DNA of 16,997 nt from the NCBI GenBank assembly GCA_021781255.1, contig JAJXXG010001065.1, positions 1 to 16,997 of the forward strand, written 5' to 3'. A program made the position numbers and the translations under genes. Every line of letters begins with the position of its first letter. Within the stretch, counting starts at the first letter, position 1. Below the pieces are notes generated by a model. It was not told where the DNA came from. It was given only the letters and a program-made list of their open reading frames with translations, and searched no databases. Positions 8,362-14,563 of this stretch are shown piece by piece. The DNA comes from Acidobacteriota bacterium (GTDB lineage: Bacteria; Acidobacteriota; Terriglobia; Terriglobales; Acidobacteriaceae).

Positions 8362-8375
8362 GTGACACTAATCAC
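8362..8375. promoter_or_regulatory. CRP/FNR-family operator-like palindrome
   Basis: The bases read GTGACACTAATCAC, an exact GTGA-N6-TCAC dyad, about 145 bp upstream of the split cytochrome operon. Its minus-strand flanks (CTTGTGATT, CACTGCG) are shared with the near-match upstream of the fused paralogue. It is one of three exact copies between 8219 and 9126. Confidence 0.55.
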
Positions 8376-8415
8376 AAGGCCCATAAGTCAAGCAGATCCG
8401 TGCGCTTCTATGCGA

Positions 8416-8429
8416 GTGAGCGAAATCAC
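8416..8429. promoter_or_regulatory. CRP/FNR-family operator-like palindrome
   Basis: The bases read GTGAGCGAAATCAC, a second exact GTGA-N6-TCAC dyad, with its centre 54 bp from that of the site at 8362-8375. It lies between the split cytochrome operon and the phosphatase remnant. The spacing is close to five helical turns, which would allow two dimers on the same DNA face (inference). Confidence 0.5.
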
Positions 8430-8460
8430 GAGAATGAGGAAACCACACCCCAACGCCTAT

Positions 8461-8883
8461 TTATTGCATCCGAATCACCGTCACCACGGTGATATAGTCC
8501 TGTTGGCCGAACTGCTGCCCTTCGGCGGCGATTTCGTTGGCCGTGCGGCTCTGTTGCACCAGCTCTGCCGCGCGCTCAAACCCGAACAGCTCACCTTTGA
8601 CGTTGCGCGCCTCGACCACGCCATCGGTAAGCAGCGGCAGCCGGTCTCCGGCTTGCAGTTGGAAAGCGGTTTCGCCGTATTCGGCGCCCACGCTCGACCC
8701 CAGCGGAAGGCTGTTGGTCACGGCCATGCCGTCGCCGGGGTGAAAGAAGGCCCAGTGCCCGGTCAGGACAACCACCGAATTGCCGATGACGGCATCGACT
8801 GGCGGCCTTTGCGCAAGGGTAGCGGGAAGATTGGCAAATGTGAAAGCGGAAAAGGCAAGCAGAGCGGCGAATCTCGAAAGCAT
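8461..8883 (-). pseudogene. Truncated SpoIIE-type (PP2C-like) phosphatase remnant
   Basis: The frame encodes only a signal-peptide-like start (MLSRFAALLAFSAFTFANLP, ending in an ATLAQ-type cleavage site) joined directly to the last part of a SpoIIE phosphatase domain. The recognisable pieces are PLG, the AGDRLPLLTDGVVEARN segment with GELFGFE, and FGQQDYITVV near the C-terminus. In intact relatives a membrane region and the first part of the catalytic domain lie between these, and the last motif is normally DD-ITV. Here the second, metal-binding Asp is Tyr. The product of about 140 aa would lack most of the active site. I read it as an internally deleted, inactive gene; a secreted short protein of other function is the alternative. 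ATG 8883 is chosen because it opens the signal peptide. Confidence 0.6.
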
Positions 8884-9057
8884 TGTCTGCCTGGCGGATA
8901 CAGTCCTGCAGCACGCTGGAATAAGGGACAGATCAGCATACAGCACCTTGAATAAATGGCAACTGGAGTTCTTCGAGGAATAAAATAAGAGAGAATAGAG
9001 GGTATCTTCCTTTCCTTTTTCTCCGCTTGGAGTGAAAAGTGTGTGGTGTGCTTTGAG

Positions 9058-9071
9058 GTGATGCAGATCAC
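9058..9071. promoter_or_regulatory. CRP/FNR-family operator-like palindrome upstream of the ACAD/ETF genes
   Basis: The bases read GTGATGCAGATCAC, an exact dyad (also GTGAT-N4-ATCAC), followed by AC. It lies 55 bp before the ATG at 9126, a plausible activator or repressor position for the acyl-CoA dehydrogenase/ETF operon. It is the best of the four exact copies in terms of symmetry. Confidence 0.6.
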
Positions 9072-9125
9072 ACCTTGCGCGCTTCCGGGTCGAGGAAAAT
9101 CGAGGTGCGGATTGAGGACGCTGGT

Positions 9126-11339
9126 ATGAGCGTAGATGTGGCTTCTGAAACGAAAATCATGCTAACCCTCCCAGGGGATGCGGTGCGGCAGATTCTTTGG
9201 CGCTACGCCGACCGGTTCGACCTGCAGATGCTGGTGCAATCGGCGCGCGGGGTGGCGAGGGGCACGGTGGCGCGCCTGGTTGCCGCCGGAGAGCGCAACA
9301 CCCACGAGTGGACCGCGGGCAAAGAAGAGATGATGGACGCCTTCGACCGCGCCGGAATCACGGCAGCTTTTATGGAGCCGGAAGAGGGCGGATTCATCAT
9401 TGGTCCCAAGAATCTTGCGCTTGGTCTGGCTGCCTACGAGCTTGCATGGGTCGACGGCGGCGCAGCCACTGCCAGTTTGGCCGGCTTTCTCGCCCTTTCG
9501 CCTATCCATGAGCGCGGCACACAGGAACAAGTTACCCGCTACAAAACGCTCTCTGCTCCTCCGCAGCCCGGCGAAGACCGCAAGCCCTGGCGAGGAGCCT
9601 TTGCGCTCACCGAGCCCATACCCTACGTGGGCGTGGATGCCGGCATGTTGAGCGGCAAGCTGCGCGTGGCCGAGTGGAAAGACGGCGCAGAGCCTATTCT
9701 GCAAGTGGACAAGCGCGGCCGATTCATTACCGGAATTGCATTTGCCAACTTCGTCACTGCGGCGGTGAACTCCGACGACCCCCGCATCAAGGGCAGTTGC
9801 ATGGTCATCATGGAAGAGGGCGACGAAGGCATCTACGACCGTGGCACCGCCACCAAGAAGCTGGTGCACCAGCTCTCCTCGACAGGCGATCCCGTCTTCA
9901 ACCTCAAGGTTCCGGCCAGCCGCATCATTGGCGGCTATACGGTGAAAGACGGCACGATCGTGCCCAACTTCAACCACAGCGAAGTGATCGACGCGGTCTT
10001 CCGCCGCACCCGCGTGCCGGTGGGCCTGATGACGGCGGCCAAGCTGCTTTCGGCGGTCGAGCCGGTGATCCGCTACCAGCGCCAGCGATTCCGCGGCGCC
10101 GAGGGCGCCAAGCCCGGCTCTGTGCGCTACGAACAGGGCATCCAGCAGCGCGAAGACGCGCTGCACCGCCTGGTGGATGTGTGGGCTGCCGGCGAGGCGG
10201 CATCGTCGCTGGGCTTTGCCGCGGCGCGGCTGTTTGACGTGCTCGATCCTCTGGAAAAGCAAAAAACAGCGATCCTGAAAGAGCGCGGCGTCCTGGGCGG
10301 GCGCGCTGAAATGAAGGCGCTCAAGGAGAGCGAGCAGTGGGCCGTCGAGTTGATGGAGATTGAGGAAGACAGCCCTCGCCGCACGGTGCTCGAATCCGAT
10401 CCGCTGGTGCAATATGTGCTGAAAGACGCCGAGGCCAACGTGCTGTGCCCGGCAACCAAGCTCTGGAACACCGGCCACGGTGCCAACATGATGCGCGAGG
10501 CAGTCAGCCTGATGGGCGGTTACGGCATCACTGAAGACTGTCCCGGTTTCCTGGCCAACAAGTGGATGGACGCGCAGCTCGAAGCCACCTATGAAGGCCC
10601 TGAAGCCGTGCAGCGCCGCCAGTTGACCGTCACCATGACCTCCGAAGTCTTCCTTGCCCAGTTCCGCGCCTGGACGCGCGAGATGCGCAAGATTGCCAGC
10701 GACCATCCCGGCAGCGGCGCCTGCACGCTGGCTTCGGCCATGAACCTGTGGGCGTGGACGCTGAACTATCTGCAAAAATCCACTGACCCGTCGGGCGCCA
10801 AGCTCTATCACGGGCAGCGGCAGGGCGTGACCTTCGCCCTGGCCGATGCGCTCAGTTGGCTGATGGCATCGCGCTGCCAGATTCTCGACGTGCTGGAACT
10901 GGAGACGCGCGGAGCCACCGATGCCGTAGCCGCCGAAGGACTGGAAGGGACTGTGCAATTCCTGAGCGACCTGTGCCACACGCAGGCGGCGCAGGCGGCC
11001 GGCGAGGTTTCGCGCATCTGCGCCGAGCTGGTCTTCGGCTATAACCGGCATCCGGCGTGGGACGACGAAGAGCACAGAAACTGCTTTCTCGCGAGCGAGC
11101 TGGAAGAGCTGGAAGAGACGATGCCGGGCATCACAGCCATGGCGGTGGACGTGCTGGAGGCAGACGGCAGCCATCCGCAAAAGGCCGGGCCATGTGCAAG
11201 CTGCGCGGGGGCGAGCGAGTTCCTCCGCCTGCAGAGCAGATTGACGATGTGCCTGAGCGGCGCGCGGCTGGCCAAGGACCGAGCCGCCGAAAACGCAAGC
11301 AAAGTGATGATTCCCGAAGCGCTGGACTACCCGGCATGA
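9126..11339 (+). CDS. Large acyl-CoA dehydrogenase family flavoprotein, 737 aa
   Basis: This is an FAD enzyme of the acyl-CoA dehydrogenase superfamily, expected to oxidise an acyl-CoA thioester and hand electrons to ETF; the substrate is unknown. ATG 9126 is chosen because GAGG lies about 9 nt upstream. An earlier TTG at 9075 would start right beside the regulatory palindrome. Visible landmarks are a central GAFALTEP motif (about residue 157) and GGYGITED (about 464). YEGPEAVQRRQ follows (Tyr489-Glu490), where Glu490 corresponds to the catalytic-base motif YEGT of medium-chain enzymes. Ordinary family members have about 380-400 residues; here there is about 110 extra before the Glu and about 245 after it, including a C-terminal CASC (Cys-x2-Cys) segment. 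The stop overlaps the next start (ATGA), so it is translationally coupled to the ETF:quinone oxidoreductase. Confidence 0.85.
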   Translation: MSVDVASETKIMLTLPGDAVRQILWRYADRFDLQMLVQSARGVARGTVARLVAAGERNTHEWTAGKEEMMDAFDRAGITAAFMEPEEGGFIIGPKNLALGLAAYELAWVDGGAATASLAGFLALSPIHERGTQEQVTRYKTLSAPPQPGEDRKPWRGAFALTEPIPYVGVDAGMLSGKLRVAEWKDGAEPILQVDKRGRFITGIAFANFVTAAVNSDDPRIKGSCMVIMEEGDEGIYDRGTATKKLVHQLSSTGDPVFNLKVPASRIIGGYTVKDGTIVPNFNHSEVIDAVFRRTRVPVGLMTAAKLLSAVEPVIRYQRQRFRGAEGAKPGSVRYEQGIQQREDALHRLVDVWAAGEAASSLGFAAARLFDVLDPLEKQKTAILKERGVLGGRAEMKALKESEQWAVELMEIEEDSPRRTVLESDPLVQYVLKDAEANVLCPATKLWNTGHGANMMREAVSLMGGYGITEDCPGFLANKWMDAQLEATYEGPEAVQRRQLTVTMTSEVFLAQFRAWTREMRKIASDHPGSGACTLASAMNLWAWTLNYLQKSTDPSGAKLYHGQRQGVTFALADALSWLMASRCQILDVLELETRGATDAVAAEGLEGTVQFLSDLCHTQAAQAAGEVSRICAELVFGYNRHPAWDDEEHRNCFLASELEELEETMPGITAMAVDVLEADGSHPQKAGPCASCAGASEFLRLQSRLTMCLSGARLAKDRAAENASKVMIPEALDYPA

Positions 11340-13204
11340 GTTCAGCGGCACAAACGCCGGAGTCCGGTCGCCAGACGATGGAAGTCGACATCGCCTGCGC
11401 CGGCTTTGGCCCGGCGACGGGCGGATTTTTGACCACGCTGACGCAGGCTTGGAGCCAGAATCCAGCCGACCCCGCCTTCGAGAGCCGCGTTGTGCCGGGC
11501 ATGCCCCTGCAGGTGCTCTGCTACGAACGTGCCGACGATCTTGCCGCCGGCGTCAGCGGCGTGGTCACTCGCGCCGAGGGAATTCGATCCAGCTTTCCCA
11601 CGCTTGATCCGGCTGAGATTCCAATGGCTGCGACGGTCAAGCAGGAGCGCGTCTTTTACCTGCTCGATCCCATTGGCGCCAGCCGGCGCTCGGCGCTCTT
11701 GCGCTTTGGAGATTTTTTTCTTGGTCTGGGAAAAAAGTTGTGGCTGAATGACGGTGCGTTCGAGCTGCCCTGGACGCCCTCGTTTCTGCATAAGAGCGGC
11801 GGGTTGGTGCTTTCGATCGGCCAGTTCAACCAGTGGGTCGGCTCACAACTAATGGCTAGCGGGCTGGTACAGATATGGCCCGGAACTCCGGTCAGCAGCC
11901 CGATCTTCGCGGAGCATCCAAACCGTAAAAGTACAGGTGTCGTCGGGCTCCGCCTCGCCGATCAGGGCGTCGACAAGCACGGCGCGCCGGCCGAGGGATT
12001 CATGGCCGGAATGGACGTGCGCGCGCAGCTCACCGTCGTGGGTGACGGCCCCGTGGGCGCGGTCGGGCAAAAGCTCGACGAGCGCCTCGGCCTGCCCGCC
12101 GGTCACGCCCGCCGCGAATGGGCGCTGGGCATGAAGTTCGTCGTCGAGCTGCCGGAAGACACGCAGCTTGAAGCAGGCACCGTCTGGCACACCTTCGGAT
12201 TTCCCGAGCCGGAGATCTTCGGCTTTCTCTACGTGCATCCTGACCGCCTGGTCTCGGTCGGCATCTTCGTGCCTTCGTGGCTGGGCGATCCCGCGCGCAC
12301 CGTCTATCGCTACTTGCAGCATTACATCCAGCACCCGCTTCTGTGGCAGCACCTCAGGAATGGCACGCTGCGCTCGTGGGGCGCAAAGTCGCTTGAAGAA
12401 TCGGGCAAGCACGGCGAGCCGTTCCTCACAGGCGACGGGTTCGCGCGCATCGGCGAGGGCTCCGGCTCGACCAACATGCTTACCGGCTCTGGCGTGGACG
12501 AGGCGTGGACCACGGGCGTGCAACTGGGCGAAGCGGTGCTGGAGTTGCTGCGCGCCGGCAAGCCGTTCACACAGGAGAACCTGGCCGCAACCTACGAAGC
12601 ACGACGCCGCGCAAGCTGGGTGGAGCGCGGAGCACGCGAAGCCAGAAACGCGCGCAACGGTTTTCACATGGGGTTCGTACGCGGACTCGTGGGCATGGGT
12701 CTCACCGGACTCACCGGCGGCCGGCTTGCGCTCAGGACGAGCATTCCGCCCGCGCCGAAGCAGATTCGACGGGAAGGCATGACCCAGGCGGCAGGCCTCA
12801 AGCTGAAGCAGGCAGCCGCGCTGGCCGTGAATGATGGCCGTCCGCTGCACGATGCGCTGATGACCGCGCGCGGCTGGCCAGAGATTCCCTTCGACGACCG
12901 CCTGCTGGTCACGCACCAGGATGCGCTGCTGATGGGCGGCAAGGTGCAGGCCATGCCGGGATTCGCGGATCATGTCGTCTTTCTGGATAAGCGCCGTTGC
13001 ATCGCCTGCGAAGAGAAAACCTGTATCGCGATGTGTTCCGGCCAGGCCCTCGCGCTCGGCCCCGATGGCGCGCCCGCATTCGAACGCGAGAAGTGCGTGC
13101 ACTGCGGCGGCTGCCTGTGGAACTGCCCTCACTCGCCCGACGGCGAGCACAGCAACATTGAGTTCCAGGCCGGGGCGGGCGGCTTTCATTCGGCGGAGAA
13201 CTGA
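11336..13204 (+). CDS. ETF:quinone oxidoreductase-like flavoprotein with C-terminal ferredoxin region (FixC-FixX-like fusion)
   Basis: This protein should take electrons from reduced ETF through FAD and iron-sulfur centres to the membrane quinone. The start ATG at 11336 overlaps the preceding stop by 4 nt. The open frame extends upstream to 11057, but that part only shadows the dehydrogenase. Residues 18-30 form a dinucleotide-binding site (IACAGFGPATGG). A second FAD-contact segment, GSGVDEAWTTGVQLGEA, lies near 385. The C-terminus has two cysteine groups: C555, C558, C563, C567 and C587, C590, C593, C597, the second being CVHCGGCLWNCP as in ferredoxins. Classical ETF:quinone oxidoreductases keep four cysteines here for one 4Fe-4S cluster, so eight suggest two clusters. 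The length of 622 aa compares with about 550 for typical bacterial members. It resembles FixC with FixX fused. Confidence 0.82.
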   Translation: MSSAAQTPESGRQTMEVDIACAGFGPATGGFLTTLTQAWSQNPADPAFESRVVPGMPLQVLCYERADDLAAGVSGVVTRAEGIRSSFPTLDPAEIPMAATVKQERVFYLLDPIGASRRSALLRFGDFFLGLGKKLWLNDGAFELPWTPSFLHKSGGLVLSIGQFNQWVGSQLMASGLVQIWPGTPVSSPIFAEHPNRKSTGVVGLRLADQGVDKHGAPAEGFMAGMDVRAQLTVVGDGPVGAVGQKLDERLGLPAGHARREWALGMKFVVELPEDTQLEAGTVWHTFGFPEPEIFGFLYVHPDRLVSVGIFVPSWLGDPARTVYRYLQHYIQHPLLWQHLRNGTLRSWGAKSLEESGKHGEPFLTGDGFARIGEGSGSTNMLTGSGVDEAWTTGVQLGEAVLELLRAGKPFTQENLAATYEARRRASWVERGAREARNARNGFHMGFVRGLVGMGLTGLTGGRLALRTSIPPAPKQIRREGMTQAAGLKLKQAAALAVNDGRPLHDALMTARGWPEIPFDDRLLVTHQDALLMGGKVQAMPGFADHVVFLDKRRCIACEEKTCIAMCSGQALALGPDGAPAFEREKCVHCGGCLWNCPHSPDGEHSNIEFQAGAGGFHSAEN

Positions 13205-13210
13205 GAATGC

Positions 13211-13245
13211 AGCTTCTCGCTACTAGCTTCTAGCTCCTGGCTTTT
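13211..13245 (-). repeat. Left inverted heptamer array (5 units)
   Basis: Read on the + strand the units are AGCTTCT, CGCTACT, AGCTTCT, AGCTCCT and GGCTTTT. They begin 6 nt after the stop codon of the ETF:quinone oxidoreductase gene. The array is the inverted counterpart of the one at 13651-13685. Confidence 0.6.
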
Positions 13246-13289
13246 GGTTAGGACGCTTCGTTTCTCTGAAAGAGGCAAAGAGAAGACAG

Positions 13290-13659
13290 TTGGCGCAGGA
13301 CTACCGTGATTTAATTGTTTGGCAAAAGACTATTGAGTTGACTGTGTGCATTTACAAGTTGACTCAATCATTCCCGAAGGATGAGGTCTACGGGTTGGTT
13401 TCGCAGATGCGGAGAGCTAATGTTTCAGTGGCAAGCAATATAGTCGAAGGGCGCGGAAGGATCACTCCCCGGGGAGTTCCGTCAGTTTCTTGGACTGGCG
13501 CAAGGATCGACTTATGAATTACAAACTCAGCTTTTAGTCGCGAGAAGACTCAGAATGGGAAGCAGCAAAGCGCTTGATGAGGCCGAGGCCCTCAGCAATG
13601 AAGTATCCAAGATGCTTGGATCGTTCATCCAAAAGCTGCGTTCGGAAACAAAAAGCTAG
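13290..13659 (+). pseudogene. Four-helix-bundle protein (S23/Avd-like), frameshifted
   Basis: Members of this family (the S23 intervening-sequence protein family, related to the Avd accessory proteins of diversity-generating retroelements) are small helical oligomers of about 115-130 aa with no settled function when found alone. The start is TTG 13290. The first frame gives AQDYRDLIVWQK, then SFPKDEVYGL and NIVEGRGRITP, all typical, but it runs into a stop at 13517. Skipping one base in the CCCC run at 13467-13470 restores GEFRQFLGLAQGS and YELQTQLLVARRL through to the TAG at 13657-13659, giving 122 aa of normal family length. The shift falls in a perfect 12-nt palindrome, CTCCCCGGGGAG (13465-13476). 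It could be a recent disabling indel, a sequencing error, or less likely recoding. Confidence 0.75.
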
Positions 13660-13685
13660 GAGCTAGAAGCTAGAGGCTAGGAGCT
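13651..13685 (+). repeat. Right inverted heptamer array (5 units)
   Basis: Units are AAAAGCT, AGGAGCT, AGAAGCT, AGAGGCT and AGGAGCT (or, in another phase, copies of RRGCTAG). The first unit overlaps the end of the four-helix-bundle frame, whose stop codon TAG lies in it, and the last supplies the AGGAG in front of etfB. The reverse complement matches the left array at 30 of 35 positions. Confidence 0.65.
13679..13683 (+). promoter_or_regulatory. Ribosome binding site of etfB, located in the repeat
   Basis: AGGAG at 13679-13683 lies 7 nt before the ATG at 13691, an ideal Shine-Dalgarno position. It is part of the last heptamer of the right array, so the repeat appears to supply the translation signal of the downstream gene. 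Confidence 0.6.
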
Positions 13686-13690
13686 AAAAC

Positions 13691-14503
13691 ATGGCACATG
13701 TTTTACAAATCGTTGTATGCGCTGGGATTGTACCCGATCCGCTGCAAACGCTCGAACCCACCACCACCCCGAGTGGTCCTGGGATCAAGAACGAGATGGT
13801 CTTGCCCGCGGTGCTCGACCCATGGGCTGCGAGCGCGCTCTATGAAGCCGCTGCCCTTGCCGCCAAAAACCCCGGCAGCAAGCTCTGGCTCGTCTCCCTC
13901 GGCCCCAAGGCCAAGCTGCAGCAGGTGATGATGACCGTCGCGCAGAAGGTTGCCTTCGAGCTGGTCCCCATCGACGGTCCTATCGGCGGATTTCCTGACG
14001 CGCACTCCACGGCGGCAGTGCTGGCCGAGACCATCGCAGCGCTGCCTGGTCTCGACCGCAGCAAGCTACTTATCTTCGGCGGATGGGAGTCGGCGTCGCG
14101 CGGCGCGGGCGTCACGCTGCAACTGGTGGGCGAGCGCCTTGGCATCGCTGACCAGTTTCAGGGCGTCGATCAAATTGACCTGCGCAACGATGGCTCCTTC
14201 GAGGTGCTGGAGCGCGTCGAAGGCGGCAAGCATCAGGTCTCGATTTGCGCCGGCGCGCCCGCGGTGCTGGGTTGGGCCACCGGCAACCTAGCCGAGCCGC
14301 GCAACAATCCGCAAGTAGGCATGGCGAATATGCGCACCATAATGCCGGCGCTGCAAAAGGCAAAAACGGCCGCGCTCGAAGCCAATAGCCTGAGTTACGT
14401 TTCGGTGAGTCTGCCCAAGCAGCAGCGCGAGACGCGTGTCGAGAAGAACATGACGCCCGACGAGATCGCGGCGGAGATTGTGGAGTGGCTGGGAAAAGGA
14501 TAA
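13691..14503 (+). CDS. etfB: Electron transfer flavoprotein, beta subunit
   Basis: EtfB is the small subunit of the ETF heterodimer that accepts electrons from acyl-CoA dehydrogenases. The 270-aa length and the family-like pattern support the call. The N-terminal strand reads VLQIVVCAGIVPDP, followed by the VLDPWAASALYEAAALA helix, the KLWLVSLGPK segment, and GGWESASRGAGVTLQLVGERLGI. The last corresponds to the G-x-A-x-D-x-D-T-x-x-V-G-x-x-L-A-x-x-L-G region of relatives. It is divergent there: the usual acidic residues are replaced. It sits directly upstream of etfA, as in most bacteria, but its ribosome binding site lies in a repeat array that ends 5 nt before the ATG. Whether it carries AMP (ordinary type) or a second FAD (bifurcating type) cannot be decided from what I can see. 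Confidence 0.85.
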   Translation: MAHVLQIVVCAGIVPDPLQTLEPTTTPSGPGIKNEMVLPAVLDPWAASALYEAAALAAKNPGSKLWLVSLGPKAKLQQVMMTVAQKVAFELVPIDGPIGGFPDAHSTAAVLAETIAALPGLDRSKLLIFGGWESASRGAGVTLQLVGERLGIADQFQGVDQIDLRNDGSFEVLERVEGGKHQVSICAGAPAVLGWATGNLAEPRNNPQVGMANMRTIMPALQKAKTAALEANSLSYVSVSLPKQQRETRVEKNMTPDEIAAEIVEWLGKG

Positions 14504-14563
14504 GAATCACGTTGTCATCCTGAACGGATTTTTTTCGAAGAAATTTGCATTGAGGAACGAACT

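Larger units (their letters stand above)
13211..13685. mobile_element. Putative small cassette: four-helix-bundle gene between inverted heptamer arrays
   Basis: A gene for an S23/Avd-like four-helix-bundle protein is bounded by two 35-nt arms, 13211-13245 and 13651-13685. Each consists of five 7-nt units, and the arms are inverted with respect to each other. The inner 23 nt match at 22 positions and all 35 at 30. The unit lies inside what is otherwise a continuous flavoprotein operon, and its right arm abuts the etfB start codon. This arrangement suggests insertion as a unit. No transposase, target duplication or known transposon ends are seen, so mobility is inference. Confidence 0.4.

Noticed and set aside
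11057..11335. Upstream extension of the ETF:quinone oxidoreductase frame
   Set aside because: It lies inside the dehydrogenase gene in another frame; ATG 11336 with the ATGA overlap opens the conserved FAD motif properly.
9162..11351. A 729-codon open frame on the minus strand opposite the acyl-CoA dehydrogenase gene
   Set aside because: It mirrors a clear coding gene in GC-rich DNA, has a His/Arg/Gly-rich composition with no domain, and no ribosome binding site.
13651..13690. Short repeats considered as a CRISPR array
   Set aside because: The units are contiguous heptamers without spacers and there are no cas genes.
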